In this document: piece after piece, positions 53,655-63,995 of the stretch
How the letters are laid out: each line of letters begins with the position of its first letter
How positions within the stretch are numbered: position 1 is the first letter of the stretch
Source: Symsagittifera roscoffensis
Taxonomy: Eukaryota > Xenacoelomorpha > Acoela > Convolutidae
Assembly: GCF_963678635.1 (NCBI RefSeq)
Contig: NC_087064.1
Location: forward strand, 39,964,530-40,028,529
Length of the DNA stretch: 64,000 bases
Reading direction: 5' to 3'
Notes under the pieces: model-generated
The model's input: the letters and a program-made list of their open reading frames with translations, nothing else
The model's database searches: none
What the model was told of the DNA's origin: nothing
Program-made: the position numbers and the translations under genes

Positions 53655-53965
53655 AAAAGATATTTAAAAAAATAGAAAGAAGATCGATAAGAAGGATTGA
53701 AAAAGAAACCGAAAAAGGTTCAAGAAATTTAAGAAAAAGGAGGATCGAAAGAAAAAAAAAACATCGAATAGATTGAAAAAAAAAAGATAGAAAAAAAAGA
53801 TCGAAAAGGAAGGATTGAAAAAAAAGATCGAAAAGATGGATAAAAAAAATAGGAAAAAAGGAAAAAAAAGATCGAAAAAGAAAGATAAAGAAAGATCAAA
53901 TAAGAAGGATCGAAAAACAATAGAAAAAAAAGATAGAAGAAAAAGATCGATAAAGATAATCAATC
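53655..53965. repeat. A-rich low-complexity tract of gatcgaaaa/gattgaaaa words
   Basis: About 300 bp is built of short words (ga(t)cgaaaaagaa, gattgaaaaaaaa) repeated without a fixed period. The Phe/Ser-rich minus frames across it are artefacts. Confidence 0.85.
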
Positions 53966-54224
53966 ATCATCAAACATAATCAAATAAAATGAAAAAGCAG
54001 GAATACAAACAGAACAGACAAGACTTAATTTGGCCTCGAAAAAAAAATACTGAAAAATTATTGACTTTGCGGAAAACTAATTAAAAAACTTTCTTAAGCA
54101 TTGCAATATATGATATAGCTTAAACGTGAAAAAAATCTTCCGTTAAACATGCAAAATTATTATGCTTAAACATGGGAGATAGCTGTCACTCGCATTTAAA
54201 TATAGTATAGATAAATAAATTACA

Positions 54225-54790
54225 CTTTCGAAACAAGAAACTGTTCACGTTTTTTTGCGCAATTTCCATGTTCGTATTTGGAGAGTGCTAAATATGTAAT
54301 GTTCAGCAGATGAAAACAAATTGAACTCAAATAGTGCATATATACCAAAGTTCATTCATAAATGCATAAATATGTATGAATGCACATCTGTAGTTATTAG
54401 AGACTTTGAAGACTTTTCCTAAAAAAAATTGAAAAAAATCAGAAAAAACTATTTAAGAGTCTTCACTACTTTCATTACTTTAAATTAAAATTGAAAAAAC
54501 TTTTGCTGAAAAAAAAACGAACAAAAAATCAGCAAGACCTATATAAGAGTACTCACTACGTTTATTACTCTTAAACAGTAATCATAATCATAATAACAAT
54601 CAAAAACGACGCTTTACCCCGTATTATCAGGGCTTTGTTTGCTTTCATCTGAATAAAGTTTTGAGTTCAATTTTATTAACACTTGCTTATCGAATCATTT
54701 CACAAACTTTAAGACTTTCTGAAAAACCACAAAAAAAATAATCACGATCCTATTTAAGAGTCTTAACTACGTTCATCGAGTCTTAGAAAT
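54225..54790 (+). repeat. R2 dispersed repeats, three partial copies
   Basis: One copy ends near 54,480 (ctatttaagagtcttcactact), a second near 54,565 (cctatataagagtactcactacgt), and a third near 54,780 (cctatttaagagtcttaactacgttcat). The first begins with gttcacgtttttttgcgcaattt and resembles 22,160-22,250. Confidence 0.6.
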
Positions 54791-55005
54791 GACAATCATG
54801 ACAATTTTCCATTTAACGAGATCATACCAAAGCCAACAAGTTAATTATATTCGACCTTAAAATTTTTTTAAAGATAGGCCTCACAATACAAACTTACCAA
54901 TACAAAGCTGTATAGCTACCACCTCCCAATCTAACGAAAAAGAAGCGGTTATTGTTTTGTTATTTACAAGTTGCAATGACTAAGATAGTTATTCGGAGTA
55001 CTTAC

Positions 55006-55094
55006 TCGTAGGTCATTCAAGCTTGCAGTCAGCTTATTGATGGACTCCGATGATATTCCCAGTCGAAATGAAGGACGGCGAGGTCCATTGGGCA
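55006..55094 (-). CDS. erg: ERG-type potassium channel exon: N-terminal linker, small exon
   Basis: An 89-bp exon runs from acceptor agtttgtttttag (55,095) to donor CTACGA|gtaagt (55,006). It starts with two bases that complete the single G left by the exon at 60,774, reads PNGPRRPSFRLGIS then SINKLTASLNDLR, and ends in phase 0, as required by the exon at 21,341. The frame has no stop, both splice sites are strong, and it is the only exon found that resolves the phase conflict between 60,774 and 21,341. Sequence similarity to known ERG linkers is not obvious, as this region diverges rapidly. Confidence 0.72.
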
Positions 55095-55239
55095 CTAAAA
55101 ACAAACTTCACTGATATAGGATTCAATCTTATTTATTTAATTGGTTTATTGGCTTTAATTTATTTAATTGGATTTAATTATTTAGTGCTTAATCGCGTTT
55201 TGAGAGGCATAAAAGAAATAATTGAAGTTTGATATGAAA

Positions 55240-55540
55240 AAAAAAATAGATAGAAGAAGCATTGTAACAAAATTGAAGGCTAGTAGGCCGATAACAGTAG
55301 CCTAACAAATAACAAAGGGAGAAATATTTAAAATTCAGTCGGCTTACAACAACCAACACAAACTTCGAATAAAACGGGAACCTAAAAGGCAGAATCGCTC
55401 AAAATATGTGTGTTCCTGAAAATTTCTAACAGAGACCTCCAGGAGATAACTCGTCTCCTGTGCTAGGCCTCCGGGAGATGAGTCATGCGAACAAAAATGT
55501 TCACGGGAAAAAGTCTTGTACCCGGTTGCAATACAAATGC
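55240..55540. other. Intron sequence, nothing recognised
   Basis: No gene is seen. A SINE-flank phrase (ttcacgggaaaaagtcttgtacccggttgcaatac) at 55,498-55,535 relates to 7,300-7,335 and 16,425-16,445. Confidence 0.45.
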
Positions 55541-55554
55541 TCTCGCAACTGTAA

Positions 55555-55760
55555 ATAGTGAAAAAATAGCTGTTAGCGTCAAGAAATGCAAGGAGACAAA
55601 AAACAAATATTAACTTTTTTGGAAATATTTTAAATTGAAATGTTAAAATTTGAAAAAATATATTTTGTTTTAAAGCTTTTTGAATTTCCAGAATTTTTAT
55701 GACTTATAGATTTTATTAAAATTAGCCCATATTGAAACTGAGTGCAAAAATGAACCTACC
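55555..55760 (+). repeat. R2 dispersed repeat, partial
   Basis: The middle part of R2 (taacgcaagg-like gcgtcaagaaatgcaaggagac, then taaagctttttgaatttccagaa, then aaattagcccatattgaaactgagtgc) without the end. Confidence 0.45.
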
Positions 55761-55879
55761 GTGTAATGCACCTCCGGTGCTTCGAATTTCAGACAACTCA
55801 TAAAAAAACGGCATACAATGGAAACATATTTTAATTCAAATTAAAAAAGTTTTTTATTAACTCAAATTTTCAAAAAGCA

Positions 55880-56680
55880 TAAAAAATCATACCTGGAAAA
55901 CTTATAAAGCCTTCAGAAATGGTTGGAGTCCAAAATTGCAACCACTGAAAAAACCTAAGAGCATCCCAGCGTAGGGTTGTAGAGTTTTTTAAACCTAAAT
56001 TTCCCTAAAGTCATAAGAAAACGTCATATCTCGGAAACTAAAATGATTTAAGCATTCATAATTGGAAGCACGATTCAAAAAAAGAAATCGTCTAACTATA
56101 AAAATGAAAACTGAAAGTGTGAAAGTGTGAAACACTTGCTACCCTCACAGTACCCAATTAAAAATATTCGGGTAATCATAACTGGAAGCCAACCTCCCAT
56201 CCCCTGGGGAAACCAGAAAGTATCCTACGATTGGGTTGCTAATTTTAAACTCACTGAAATAAACACGGAAACTAAAAAAAATGGAAAACAACGTTGTTTC
56301 TCAATAATTAAGACTTGAGCAGTCATATTTGAAAACAAGATTCGCAAACCCTGAGAGTACTCTGACAGCTGCCATGTACAGGATTGGGAATTTCAAAATT
56401 TAAGCCATTTTTCAAGTATAAGTTTTCTGAATTTTTTTTTTAAAAATCATATAAAACGTCATACCTCGAAAAATAAAAGGATTTGAGCAGTCATTATTGG
56501 AGCCAAGATTTACAATCCCTGAGGGTACCCTGACAGCTTCCAACCGCAGGGTTGTGAAATTCAAATGTGAAGGTCTTTTAAATTGAATTTGAGTTTTCAT
56601 AATTGAAGGCCAAACTCGCAATTCCTGGAAAAACCCTGAAACCATCCCACTTTTAAACTCGTTGAAATACTGAATTCAAA
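55880..56680. repeat. Satellite-like repeat R3, block 2
   Basis: Diverged units repeat the order: cgtcatatctcg-aaactaaaa-gattt-agca-tcataattgga-gc-gattc, then cctgagagtaccctgacagc, then a gggttgt/gaaattcaaa phrase. Units start near 55,885, 56,025, 56,300 and 56,455 (about 140-165 bp each, with gaps). The minus frame at 56,645-56,412 crosses them and is not a gene. Confidence 0.65.
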
Positions 56681-56689
56681 AAAAAATGC

Positions 56690-57240
56690 CGAAAAAATTC
56701 TCGAACATTGCATTATACGATATAGCTTAAGCGTGAAAAAAAAAATTATTTTGTCAATCCTGCAAAAATAATATGTTGGGAAAAGTTAAACATTGCAAGG
56801 TAGTGAATCATGCATAAAAAAAAACTTAGAATAGATAGAATTTCATCCCGCTGAATTTCTTAAAATTAAACTCTTAAACCAGAGCCAATCTTTTCGCGCC
56901 GCTTTCACTTTCGCAGTAAGAGCGCGTAAACTGCCATCCCTTCAGTACCTGAATTAAAATTGAGTTTAAGCAGTGCATACACGAACAGTGGCACTCGTAA
57001 GTGCATTACTCATAAGTGCATTACTGTTTAACTTCTGTACATATGGCCTATATGTTTCTTCGCTGCCTCCGTTGACACTTAAAAATTCGTCAAAGACTGA
57101 ACGACACAGACTTCATCCACCGTCGAAAAAAATTAGCAGGTTGCTATGCAAAAACGAAGGATTACAGCTTTCGTTGGAAAAATGATAGAAAGTATCATGT
57201 GCGGATTTAGGGGTACGATAGCCAATTTTGGCTATCTAAC
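56690..57240. other. Intron sequence, nothing recognised
   Basis: AT-rich. The plus frame at 56,973-57,185 begins with a signal-peptide-like hydrophobic stretch (ALVSALLISALLF) that comes from a reiterated gtgcattact word; no gene is claimed. Confidence 0.4.
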
Positions 57241-57441
57241 TATATATGAAGGCGCCGTCAGAGCCAAATTGCACCAAAGTTTTAGAGTAATTTAGACAAA
57301 AGGCAGTTAAACAAACTGGTTTATTCTTGTTTCCCTCTTTTTTGATTTTAAATATGAAAATCTCATTACTTGGTAGATTGCTACGATAAGTTGCATGCAT
57401 GGTAACAAATGAACTCCGGGAACATTCGGCCTTCATATATA
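57241..57441. mobile_element. MITE-like element with 13-bp terminal inverted repeats
   Basis: Tatatatgaaggc (57,241-57,253) is the exact reverse complement of gccttcatatata (57,429-57,441). The 201-bp body has an open minus frame of no recognised meaning. No clear target-site duplication is visible apart from TA-rich flanks. Confidence 0.5.
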
Positions 57442-57829
57442 ACCTTGTAAACTCATTGCCTCAGGTATATTAGAACCAGTTCTAAACTACAATTTATAAT
57501 TGGATATAAATAGAATTATAGTATTGATAAAACTATCACTATAAAAAATTACAAACTAACCAATCATATTCCATCTCTAACACTGACACTTTTTTGTAAA
57601 AGCTGAAACTACTTGTAATTTCAGCACAAAAAAAAACAATTTGAATAAATTTTAAAATTCAGTTGTTCTCCTTCTGGATAAACTCCAAGAACTAACTCGC
57701 GAAAACCAGTAAACACTAGATCTATTGAGATTAGGAGATATCACAGTAAGAATAAGATTGGTATTAGACTAAGAAGTTGCACGAATCTATCCGGCCGAAA
57801 AAAGATAGCGTGGAGAACAGACGGTGTAC

Positions 57830-59345
57830 CTTATCTGAAATTACTCTATGAGTACAAACCAAAGGTCATAACTCAATATCGTCCAATTTTGTTAGTGATG
57901 GGATAGTTTTCTTAGATTTCCAGCAACTCGAAGAACGGAACAAAATTAACTTTTTAAACAAACATTTCATATCACAGATATAAAACACAATATCGTTGGA
58001 ATACCATTAATTACTAAGTACAGCCTCACTATTAAAATCCTAAAAACAAATTACATATAAAGGATAAATACACAAGACAGAATAAAACATCACTCACATT
58101 CTTTCGAAGATTAAATGAAAAACCTCCAATTTATTTTCCAAATTTTACTCTATATACAACCAAGGAAGAAAACACCTGAAACCATTATCAGGATATGTAT
58201 ACAACTTCTCAATAAGTCAAGTCAATCAATACAACATAGATCAAAATAAATAACGACTATATATGTCCGACCTTAAACTCAAACCAAGCTATAAACGTTT
58301 TCGAGTAGCAATCTCATCAACCAAATACACAAAAAAAAACAAGTTCAGATATAATTTCTTTGCTCGAATACAATAATTCCCCATATAAAATAACGTTACC
58401 CCTGGGACTTTTAGGATATTGTGAAACCAATGCAACAATTTCTCCCACAGTAGAAACAGCATATCGAGTAATTAACATCTTAAAATTATTAGATACATGT
58501 CAATATACAATCCTCAATGAAGAAACATTAAATAACAATATAATTAGTGACTCAAAGCAAAAAACAGACTATTTTACAAAAACACCCTAGTTTAAACCAA
58601 CATTCAAATTTCAGAATATACCACTGAACAACAGAAATTTCTTACAAAGCTCAATTTCCAACACTCGCAAATTACACAAGAAATTGAACAATTAGCAGAA
58701 CTACTACTTAAATACCCAATGGTTTAAGCTATATCTAAGTTTGATGTTGGAAAAGTAAATTCACCACTTCATCTACCTCTAAAACTTGACGCAGTTTTTA
58801 AAAAACAACGAGCAATTAAAGTTCCAATTCACTTACATGATAAAGTCAATAGATTGCCAGATATCTTAGAACAATACTACATCATTTCTCCAGTTAATAA
58901 AGAAGAACAACCAAAAAGAAACACATTCATAAACCCAGTCATCATTCTCGCTAAGGGAAATCATTAGAAATTGTTCTAGATGCTAGATAACTCAATTCAC
59001 TTATTGATGAATCTAAATGTAATTGGCCTATAGAAACAATTCAAATAACTCTCAATTAAATAAATGGGCAAATTTTTACAACAGCTGACATGAACAGGGC
59101 GTATAATCAAAATCCACTAGACAAACAATCACGACGCTTAAGACAATTCATTATTGGAAATCAACAATACGAATTTAATAGAATTTTCTATGGAATTTCC
59201 ATAGGACCAGCAGCTTTTTCAGCATTCATGAGTAAAATCTTTCGACAACTTATCTGAAATTACTCTATGAGCACAGACCAAAGGTCATAGCTCAATATCG
59301 TCCAATTTTGTTAGTGATGGGATAGTTTTCCTAGATTTCCTGCTC
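57830..59345 (+). mobile_element. LTR-type retrotransposon relic between ~100-bp direct repeats
   Basis: The phrase starting ttatctgaaattactctatgag and ending gatgggatagtttt-ttagatttcc occurs at 57,832-57,925 and at 59,251-59,342, in the same orientation, with few differences. Between them are pol remains on the plus strand. The repeats may be parts of LTRs, or the element may have inserted into a pre-existing repeat. Confidence 0.65.
58360..59265 (+). pseudogene. Ty3/gypsy-like reverse transcriptase (broken)
   Basis: An upstream frame (58,360-58,590: LLGYCETNATISPTVETAYR) is followed by stops. From 58,890 shifted frames give NTFINPVIILAKGKSLEIVL, LDARQLNSLIDESKCNWPIE, then FTTADMNRAYNQNPLDKQS (RT motif A, catalytic Asp in TAD) and FIIGNQQYEFNRIFYGISIG (RT motif B region). 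It is cut off by the right direct repeat before the YVDD-type motif. No protease, RNase H or integrase is seen. Confidence 0.75.
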
Positions 59346-59529
59346 TGAAAAAAAAGTTTGACGTGAAAAAGATCGAACTAAGTTAGAGCGGACCCCGCAA
59401 AAACTTTGTTTTCATTGATTCAGCTAGGGTCAGCAGATGAAAAAATTTATCAATAGCTGAATTGGACAAAACTTTCATTCTTTAGTATAAAGCGACTTAA
59501 ATCAAACTATCAAGCCATCATTTCAAGTA

Positions 59530-59895
59530 TGCAAGTCAATAAAAACAGGCATTATTTCCATGTTGCCAATCCCACGAACCCAGTCGCTTCCGTTAACTCG
59601 CCGCTAGCTCCAAGTGGGTAAGAAAGTTTCACTTAATCCATCTAACAATAATGCAAACTAGTTGTGATAAAGCACTTCGTTCATTAACAAATCAATGTTA
59701 CCCAAATTAGCGAAAAAAGCTCGATTTATTTTCTTCTGCTGAAAACATACAATTTTGATTCCAGCGTAACATCTCAAGCCAACAAAACTGGCATCATCCC
59801 CATATAGCCAATCCCACGAATTCAGTCACTTTCCTTAACCATCGGCTGGTCCACATGGGTAAGAAATCTTAAACTAACCAACGTTCAACTACTTT
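59530..59895. repeat. Two ~100-bp direct repeats, ~240 bp apart
   Basis: Ttgccaatcccacgaacccagtcgcttccgttaact...gtgggtaagaaa at 59,562-59,625 recurs as agccaatcccacgaattcagtcactttccttaacca...atgggtaagaaa at 59,806-59,865. No function is evident. Confidence 0.6.
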
Positions 59896-60760
59896 TTAAA
59901 TAACTGCCCTTTTAAACGAGGATATTAGGTTGCTGTGTAAGTAGCCCAGCATTTTCTGACCCCCGAAATTTTTATTGTTTTGATTTTTTCTAAATTTATT
60001 CCTGGTTTCCATAAATATTTTTTTGAAAATGTTTATTCATAATCTTTAAGAGGAGATTGAAGGAATCAATGAGCACTGATTGGAAACATATTAGAAAACT
60101 CGCACAGCAGAATTATATTAAAAGCTTAGTCTGAAATCTCCAGTCTGAAAATCATTAGTAATAACTAAAATTTTCATCAAGAAAAACGAAAATAAACAGA
60201 CCATTTGCGGCTGAACGGCTTTCAAATTTGCCACACTTGACCACCTACCAGATTTCTGCGAGGTATCCAAAATCAGTTTAAAAAATTTACCCTTCGCAAT
60301 AGCTCCTTTCCACATCGTGAAGTGGTCGGGACAAAAAAAAAACGTTTCAATTGGTTTTCAATTTTAACGAGATTTTCATTTTATTTCAAGTGTACGTTTC
60401 TCTTGAAAATCAAGTGCACAACTTGGTTATACGATTGCATACGTCAAAATTAGTTTATGATTCCCCAAGCTTCCACAAAAAACTCGTCCGTAGAACTCAC
60501 TTATTGATACTTATCAGACAATTCAAAATCATACAATCGGAAACAGACAGACATCAATTGTAAATGCAGAGGATACTCAGGAAAATCAATTTAAATTATT
60601 TTTCGAGCAAACAACTTGGTTGATCAAGAAAATGAAAAACAGTGAGAAAAAATTAAATTCCTACTTACGCATCTCTTGGTCAGCTGCGAAATCGAACCAT
60701 TATAAAATCGTTAAAATCATATTCAAATGACCCAAATCGGTTAGGTTTTTAATGATATTA
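59895..60760. other. Intron sequence, nothing recognised
   Basis: The region is AT-rich. The 65- and 70-codon frames at 60,118-60,315 (minus) and 60,351-60,563 (plus) have no recognisable similarity and no fitting splice sites were noted. Confidence 0.45.
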
Positions 60761-60773
60761 GATTATTGATTAC

Positions 60774-60992
60774 CTGCTAGTAAAGACTGACGTTGCTCTC
60801 CCTGCGTCTCTTCCTCGTTTGAGTATGAGTCGGGGGAATGTGACCTGGTCCGATTGACAGGCATCTTCTTGGGTGGTCTGGGCTTTTTCTTTTTCTGCAG
60901 CTGGAAATGTTCTGGTGTGTCAGATGCATCTTCACAGCTGCTGTTTACAGAGGGCCCTTTAAACTCCACACGCGGCACAACTGAACTTGCAT
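60774..60992 (-). CDS. erg: ERG-type potassium channel exon: N-terminal linker, basic exon
   Basis: A 219-bp exon runs from acceptor ttctatgtgttgcag (60,993) to donor CTAGCAG|gtaatc (60,774). It starts with two bases (completing the C from 61,067 to make His), reads ASSVVPRVEFKGPSVNSSCE and then a polybasic stretch LQKKKKPRPPKKMPVNRTRS, followed by SPDSYSNEEETQGE, and ends with one base. Its phases fit both neighbours. The basic patch could contact membrane lipids or serve as a nuclear-type or binding signal; that is inference. Known ERG linkers are disordered and poorly conserved, so assignment rests on phase, strand and order. Confidence 0.78.
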
Positions 60993-61066
60993 CTGCAACA
61001 CATAGAAACTTCACAGGCCATTAAGATACATGCATCTTTACTCCAGGAAGGATGCAGGATGCTTAC

Positions 61067-61206
61067 GTTTTCTAGGAGATCCGCTGCCTTCCAGTTTCTG
61101 CGGCAAAGAAAGGTCGCAAGTATTGGTGTTTCGTTCATTAGGACCCCTTTTGTCGAGATCAGAGCGAGTTACCTGACGCTGCCCATTCAAATCTTCCGGC
61201 TGGTCT
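61067..61206 (-). CDS. erg: ERG-type potassium channel exon: N-terminal linker
   Basis: A 140-bp exon runs from acceptor attgttgttatcag (61,207) to donor AGAAAAC|gtaagc (61,067). One base completes the Arg codon begun at 61,829, then DQPEDLNGQRQVTRSDLDKR and NTCDLSLPQKLEGSGSPRK, ending with one base. It is hydrophilic and disordered. It is too short for a long single-frame scan but has excellent splice sites and phase continuity on both sides. Confidence 0.78.
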
Positions 61207-61219
61207 CTGATAACAACAA

Positions 61220-61820
61220 TTAAACACCGACGTAGCTATAAGAGAGAATCAGTGATTTTAAAAACTAAAAAAAAAACAGATAGTTTGAGGAAAAGCTAAA
61301 ACTGATCACACGTTTTACTCAAGCCAGGACTTTGCTGATACGAGCAGTCTTGCTATAACAATTAGTGACCGTTTTGGAAATAGTGACGGTTTTCCTCTGA
61401 TTTGGTCCTAGTGAAAAGTGCTGCAGCAAATTTCGAGAAACCATTCACAAAAATTACTGCCTTATATTTTCGATCAACCAGCGAGTCATTTTTAAACTAC
61501 TGAGACCCAAAAATTAGTGAGATATGATCAAATTGTAAAATATAACTTAAGAAAGCTGATTAAAATATGAAAACCTAATGATTGCGACAAGAAATTACTA
61601 CCGAACAACTCCACAAAAAACAATGGAAAAAGATCATCATTACATTTCAGAGCGAAGGTTTAAAAAGGAAACGAAGGCACGGTTTTAAGTATACTATACG
61701 GTAAGCACTAATGCTTCACTCTAAGGCAATGGGTTATCGATTTGCTGAAATTTTCATGCTGGCAACCCTTTTCCGCCCCTTCCGTTTACGATTTCTGGAC
61801 ATAAAATAAAAATTCAAACT
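61220..61820. other. Short intron of the channel gene
   Basis: The 622-bp intron between 61,829 and 61,206 starts with a GC donor (AATAG|gcaagt) and ends in an ordinary ag acceptor. No other feature is seen. Confidence 0.6.
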
Positions 61821-61828
61821 CCACTTGC

Positions 61829-62078
61829 CTATTGTTCGATTCTCTATCGGGTACCGTCGTGATTTCCGTCGATTTTTTTGTGGTCTCAAGAAGAGGCTCT
61901 TTGGGAGCATTTGAAGTGTGTGACACAGCGGAAACCTTCTGACCCTGAGTGGGGTTGCTTTGACTTTCTTCAGCCGCGCCGTCTGGACCCTCTTTCTCTT
62001 GATTCAAGTCCCCTTCTGCTGTAGGCTTTCGCTGCAACTGAGATGCCAGTGGCTTCAGAAACTTCAACTGGGAACCAA
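61829..62078 (-). CDS. erg: ERG-type potassium channel exon: N-terminal linker, first in window
   Basis: A 250-bp exon runs from acceptor ctgcgtttgtttcag (62,079) to the unusual GC donor ACAATAG|gcaagt (61,829). It starts with two bases of a split codon and ends with two. It reads GSQLKFLKPLASQLQRKPTA, then acidic and Ser/Thr-rich text (NQEKEGPDGAAEESQSNPTQ) and ends VPDRESNN. Using the later GT in the same region would give the wrong phase for the next exon, so the GC site is preferred. The upstream exons (PAS domain) are not in the window. Confidence 0.75.
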
Positions 62079-62084
62079 CTGAAA

Positions 62085-62560
62085 CAAACGCAGCTTTTTA
62101 GTTCATGGCACAAAACCAATTTTGTTCCTGGGCCATGATATCTACATTCCTGAACCACTAAGGTCACATGAACAATTACTACAACATGCAAAAACGAAGC
62201 ACAAGAACTGAATCCCAGTGACAAAGTGGATTCCGTTCAAAGCCAAGCGTATTGGGGAAATAAATGTAAAATTTCACAAACAAGTGAAAGCATAAAAGCA
62301 GTAAAAAAAGTTTGACTATACGAGTACAATATAAACACTTAACTCAAAAATAGCACCACCAAATTCGATTTTCAAGACAAAACCAGTTTCAAAAACTAGA
62401 AATATGATATTTCAAAATAAGAAGCGTTATATTGGACTGCTCTATCAGTTCAAAGCATGTATGACCAGACTGTCCTTTTAAAAACCATCAGGGAATACCG
62501 CAACTATGGATCAATTCTGAGTAATAGCATGCCGAAATCTAGCCAAAAAAATTCCGTTGC
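62085..62560. other. Upstream intron, nothing recognised
   Basis: No PAS-domain exon or other gene could be found to the right edge. The minus frame at 62,224-61,970 overlaps the 61.8-62.1 kb exon in another frame and is a shadow. Confidence 0.5.
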
Positions 62561-63995
62561 ATTAAAACTGGCATTCATTTTTTTAAACTAACAAAGCAGA
62601 CTAAAAGTATTTTCTTTCGGTATAAACTTTATGATATAAAAATTCCGGTGGGGCCATTTCATACCAATTATCCAAAAAAGATCAATTTTCCGTAAGTTTA
62701 CAGTTGCTTTTTCCGGATTTTTACGCTTCACCTTGAAAGCACACCTGGCTATGGAAAAATTCAAAATCATCAAAACTTTACCAAAAAAGATCGCACTTCA
62801 CCAAAAAGATCAAACTTACCAATTTGAACTCGAAGAGGCGATATTTTCATCGTGTATTAAAATCTTTTTGCCGAAAACTTTTATCTAGACTAGCAAAACT
62901 GGTGAGCAGAAATAACAACCAAGCATAAATATCCAATATTTTTTTTACAAAAGCGAGATAAATTTGCAGAAAAACGCCATCACTCATTTTGAAATTCACT
63001 ATTTGCCATTTGAATCATACCCGTTGGATGTTTCAACAGTTTAATCATCTCCAAAAAATTGACTCTTCAGCACATTCCCTTTCATGTAGTTAATCAGCCA
63101 TGCTGTATCTTTGCTCAAAAACAGTAGCTGTTCTAAAATCCTTGATAGTAACTTCCGGTCATTTAGCATAAAAAACTTCATGGCTTTTTATGGCTTATTG
63201 TGCTTCACCTTAATACCAGACCTGGCTGGCACCCTACCAGCTTTCTCTAAACTGTCTAACATTGAACAAAAAGTAACCCTACACCAAATGGAAAACATCC
63301 AGACTACCAAAACTTGGGCAAAAAAGATCGCACTGAATCAAAAAGATCGAACCTACCAAATTGAACTCAAAAAATCGATAACTTAAACGTGCATCAAATC
63401 TTTTTTAATAAAATCTTATACCTAAATCAGCAAAATTGACCAGCATAAAAACGACCAAGCATAAAAATTCCGTTATTTTTTAAAAAAGCAAAAAATCTAT
63501 CAGTACAGCTTCATCATTCATATTGAAATGGACTAATCGCCATTTAAATCATCCCCGTTATTTGTTTCAGATAAAAAATCAACCCCGAAAAATGTCTCTT
63601 CAGCACTTTCCCCTTCGTTTATTTAATCAACCATGCTGTATTCTTGCTCAAAATGATAACTGGTCTGAAATCCATAATCGTAATTTGCTGTCGTTTAGCG
63701 AAAAAAGACTAAACAAAAGCAAATTTTTGCACAGAATATTCGGACCACAATTTTTGAGCAAAAAGATTCCAAAAACATTTAACCAAAAACTTAGTTTCTT
63801 TATTAAGGTTAATTGCGCTTCATTTTGATACCACATCCTACGAGCTTTAGAACAAAAAATTGTAGAACAAAAAAACTCCAAAAGCATTTTACCAAAAAAC
63901 TCATTTTTCCATAAATTTACAGTCGCTTTTTCACGGCTAATTGCGCTTCACCTTGACGCCACACCTGGCTGGCACCTTACGATCTTTCAGCATTA
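62560..63995. repeat. Degenerate tandem repeats, roughly 550-600-bp unit
   Basis: A segment from cttttccggatttttacgcttcaccttgaa through aaaaaagatcgcact, caatttgaactc, agca-aaa-tg and aaccaagcataaa recurs about 540 bp later (62,700 to 63,200; 62,785 to 63,325). Partial third and fourth copies are near 63,800 and 63,930 (ttgcgcttcaccttgacgccacacctggctggcacc). Units differ by many substitutions. No coding function. Confidence 0.65.

Noticed and set aside
56973-57185. Frame with signal-peptide-like start
   Set aside because: The hydrophobic start comes from reiterated short words; no conserved domain or splice context.
61970-62224. Minus frame MSLGFSSCASFLHVVV...
   Set aside because: It overlaps the well-phased channel exon in another frame and has no similarity.
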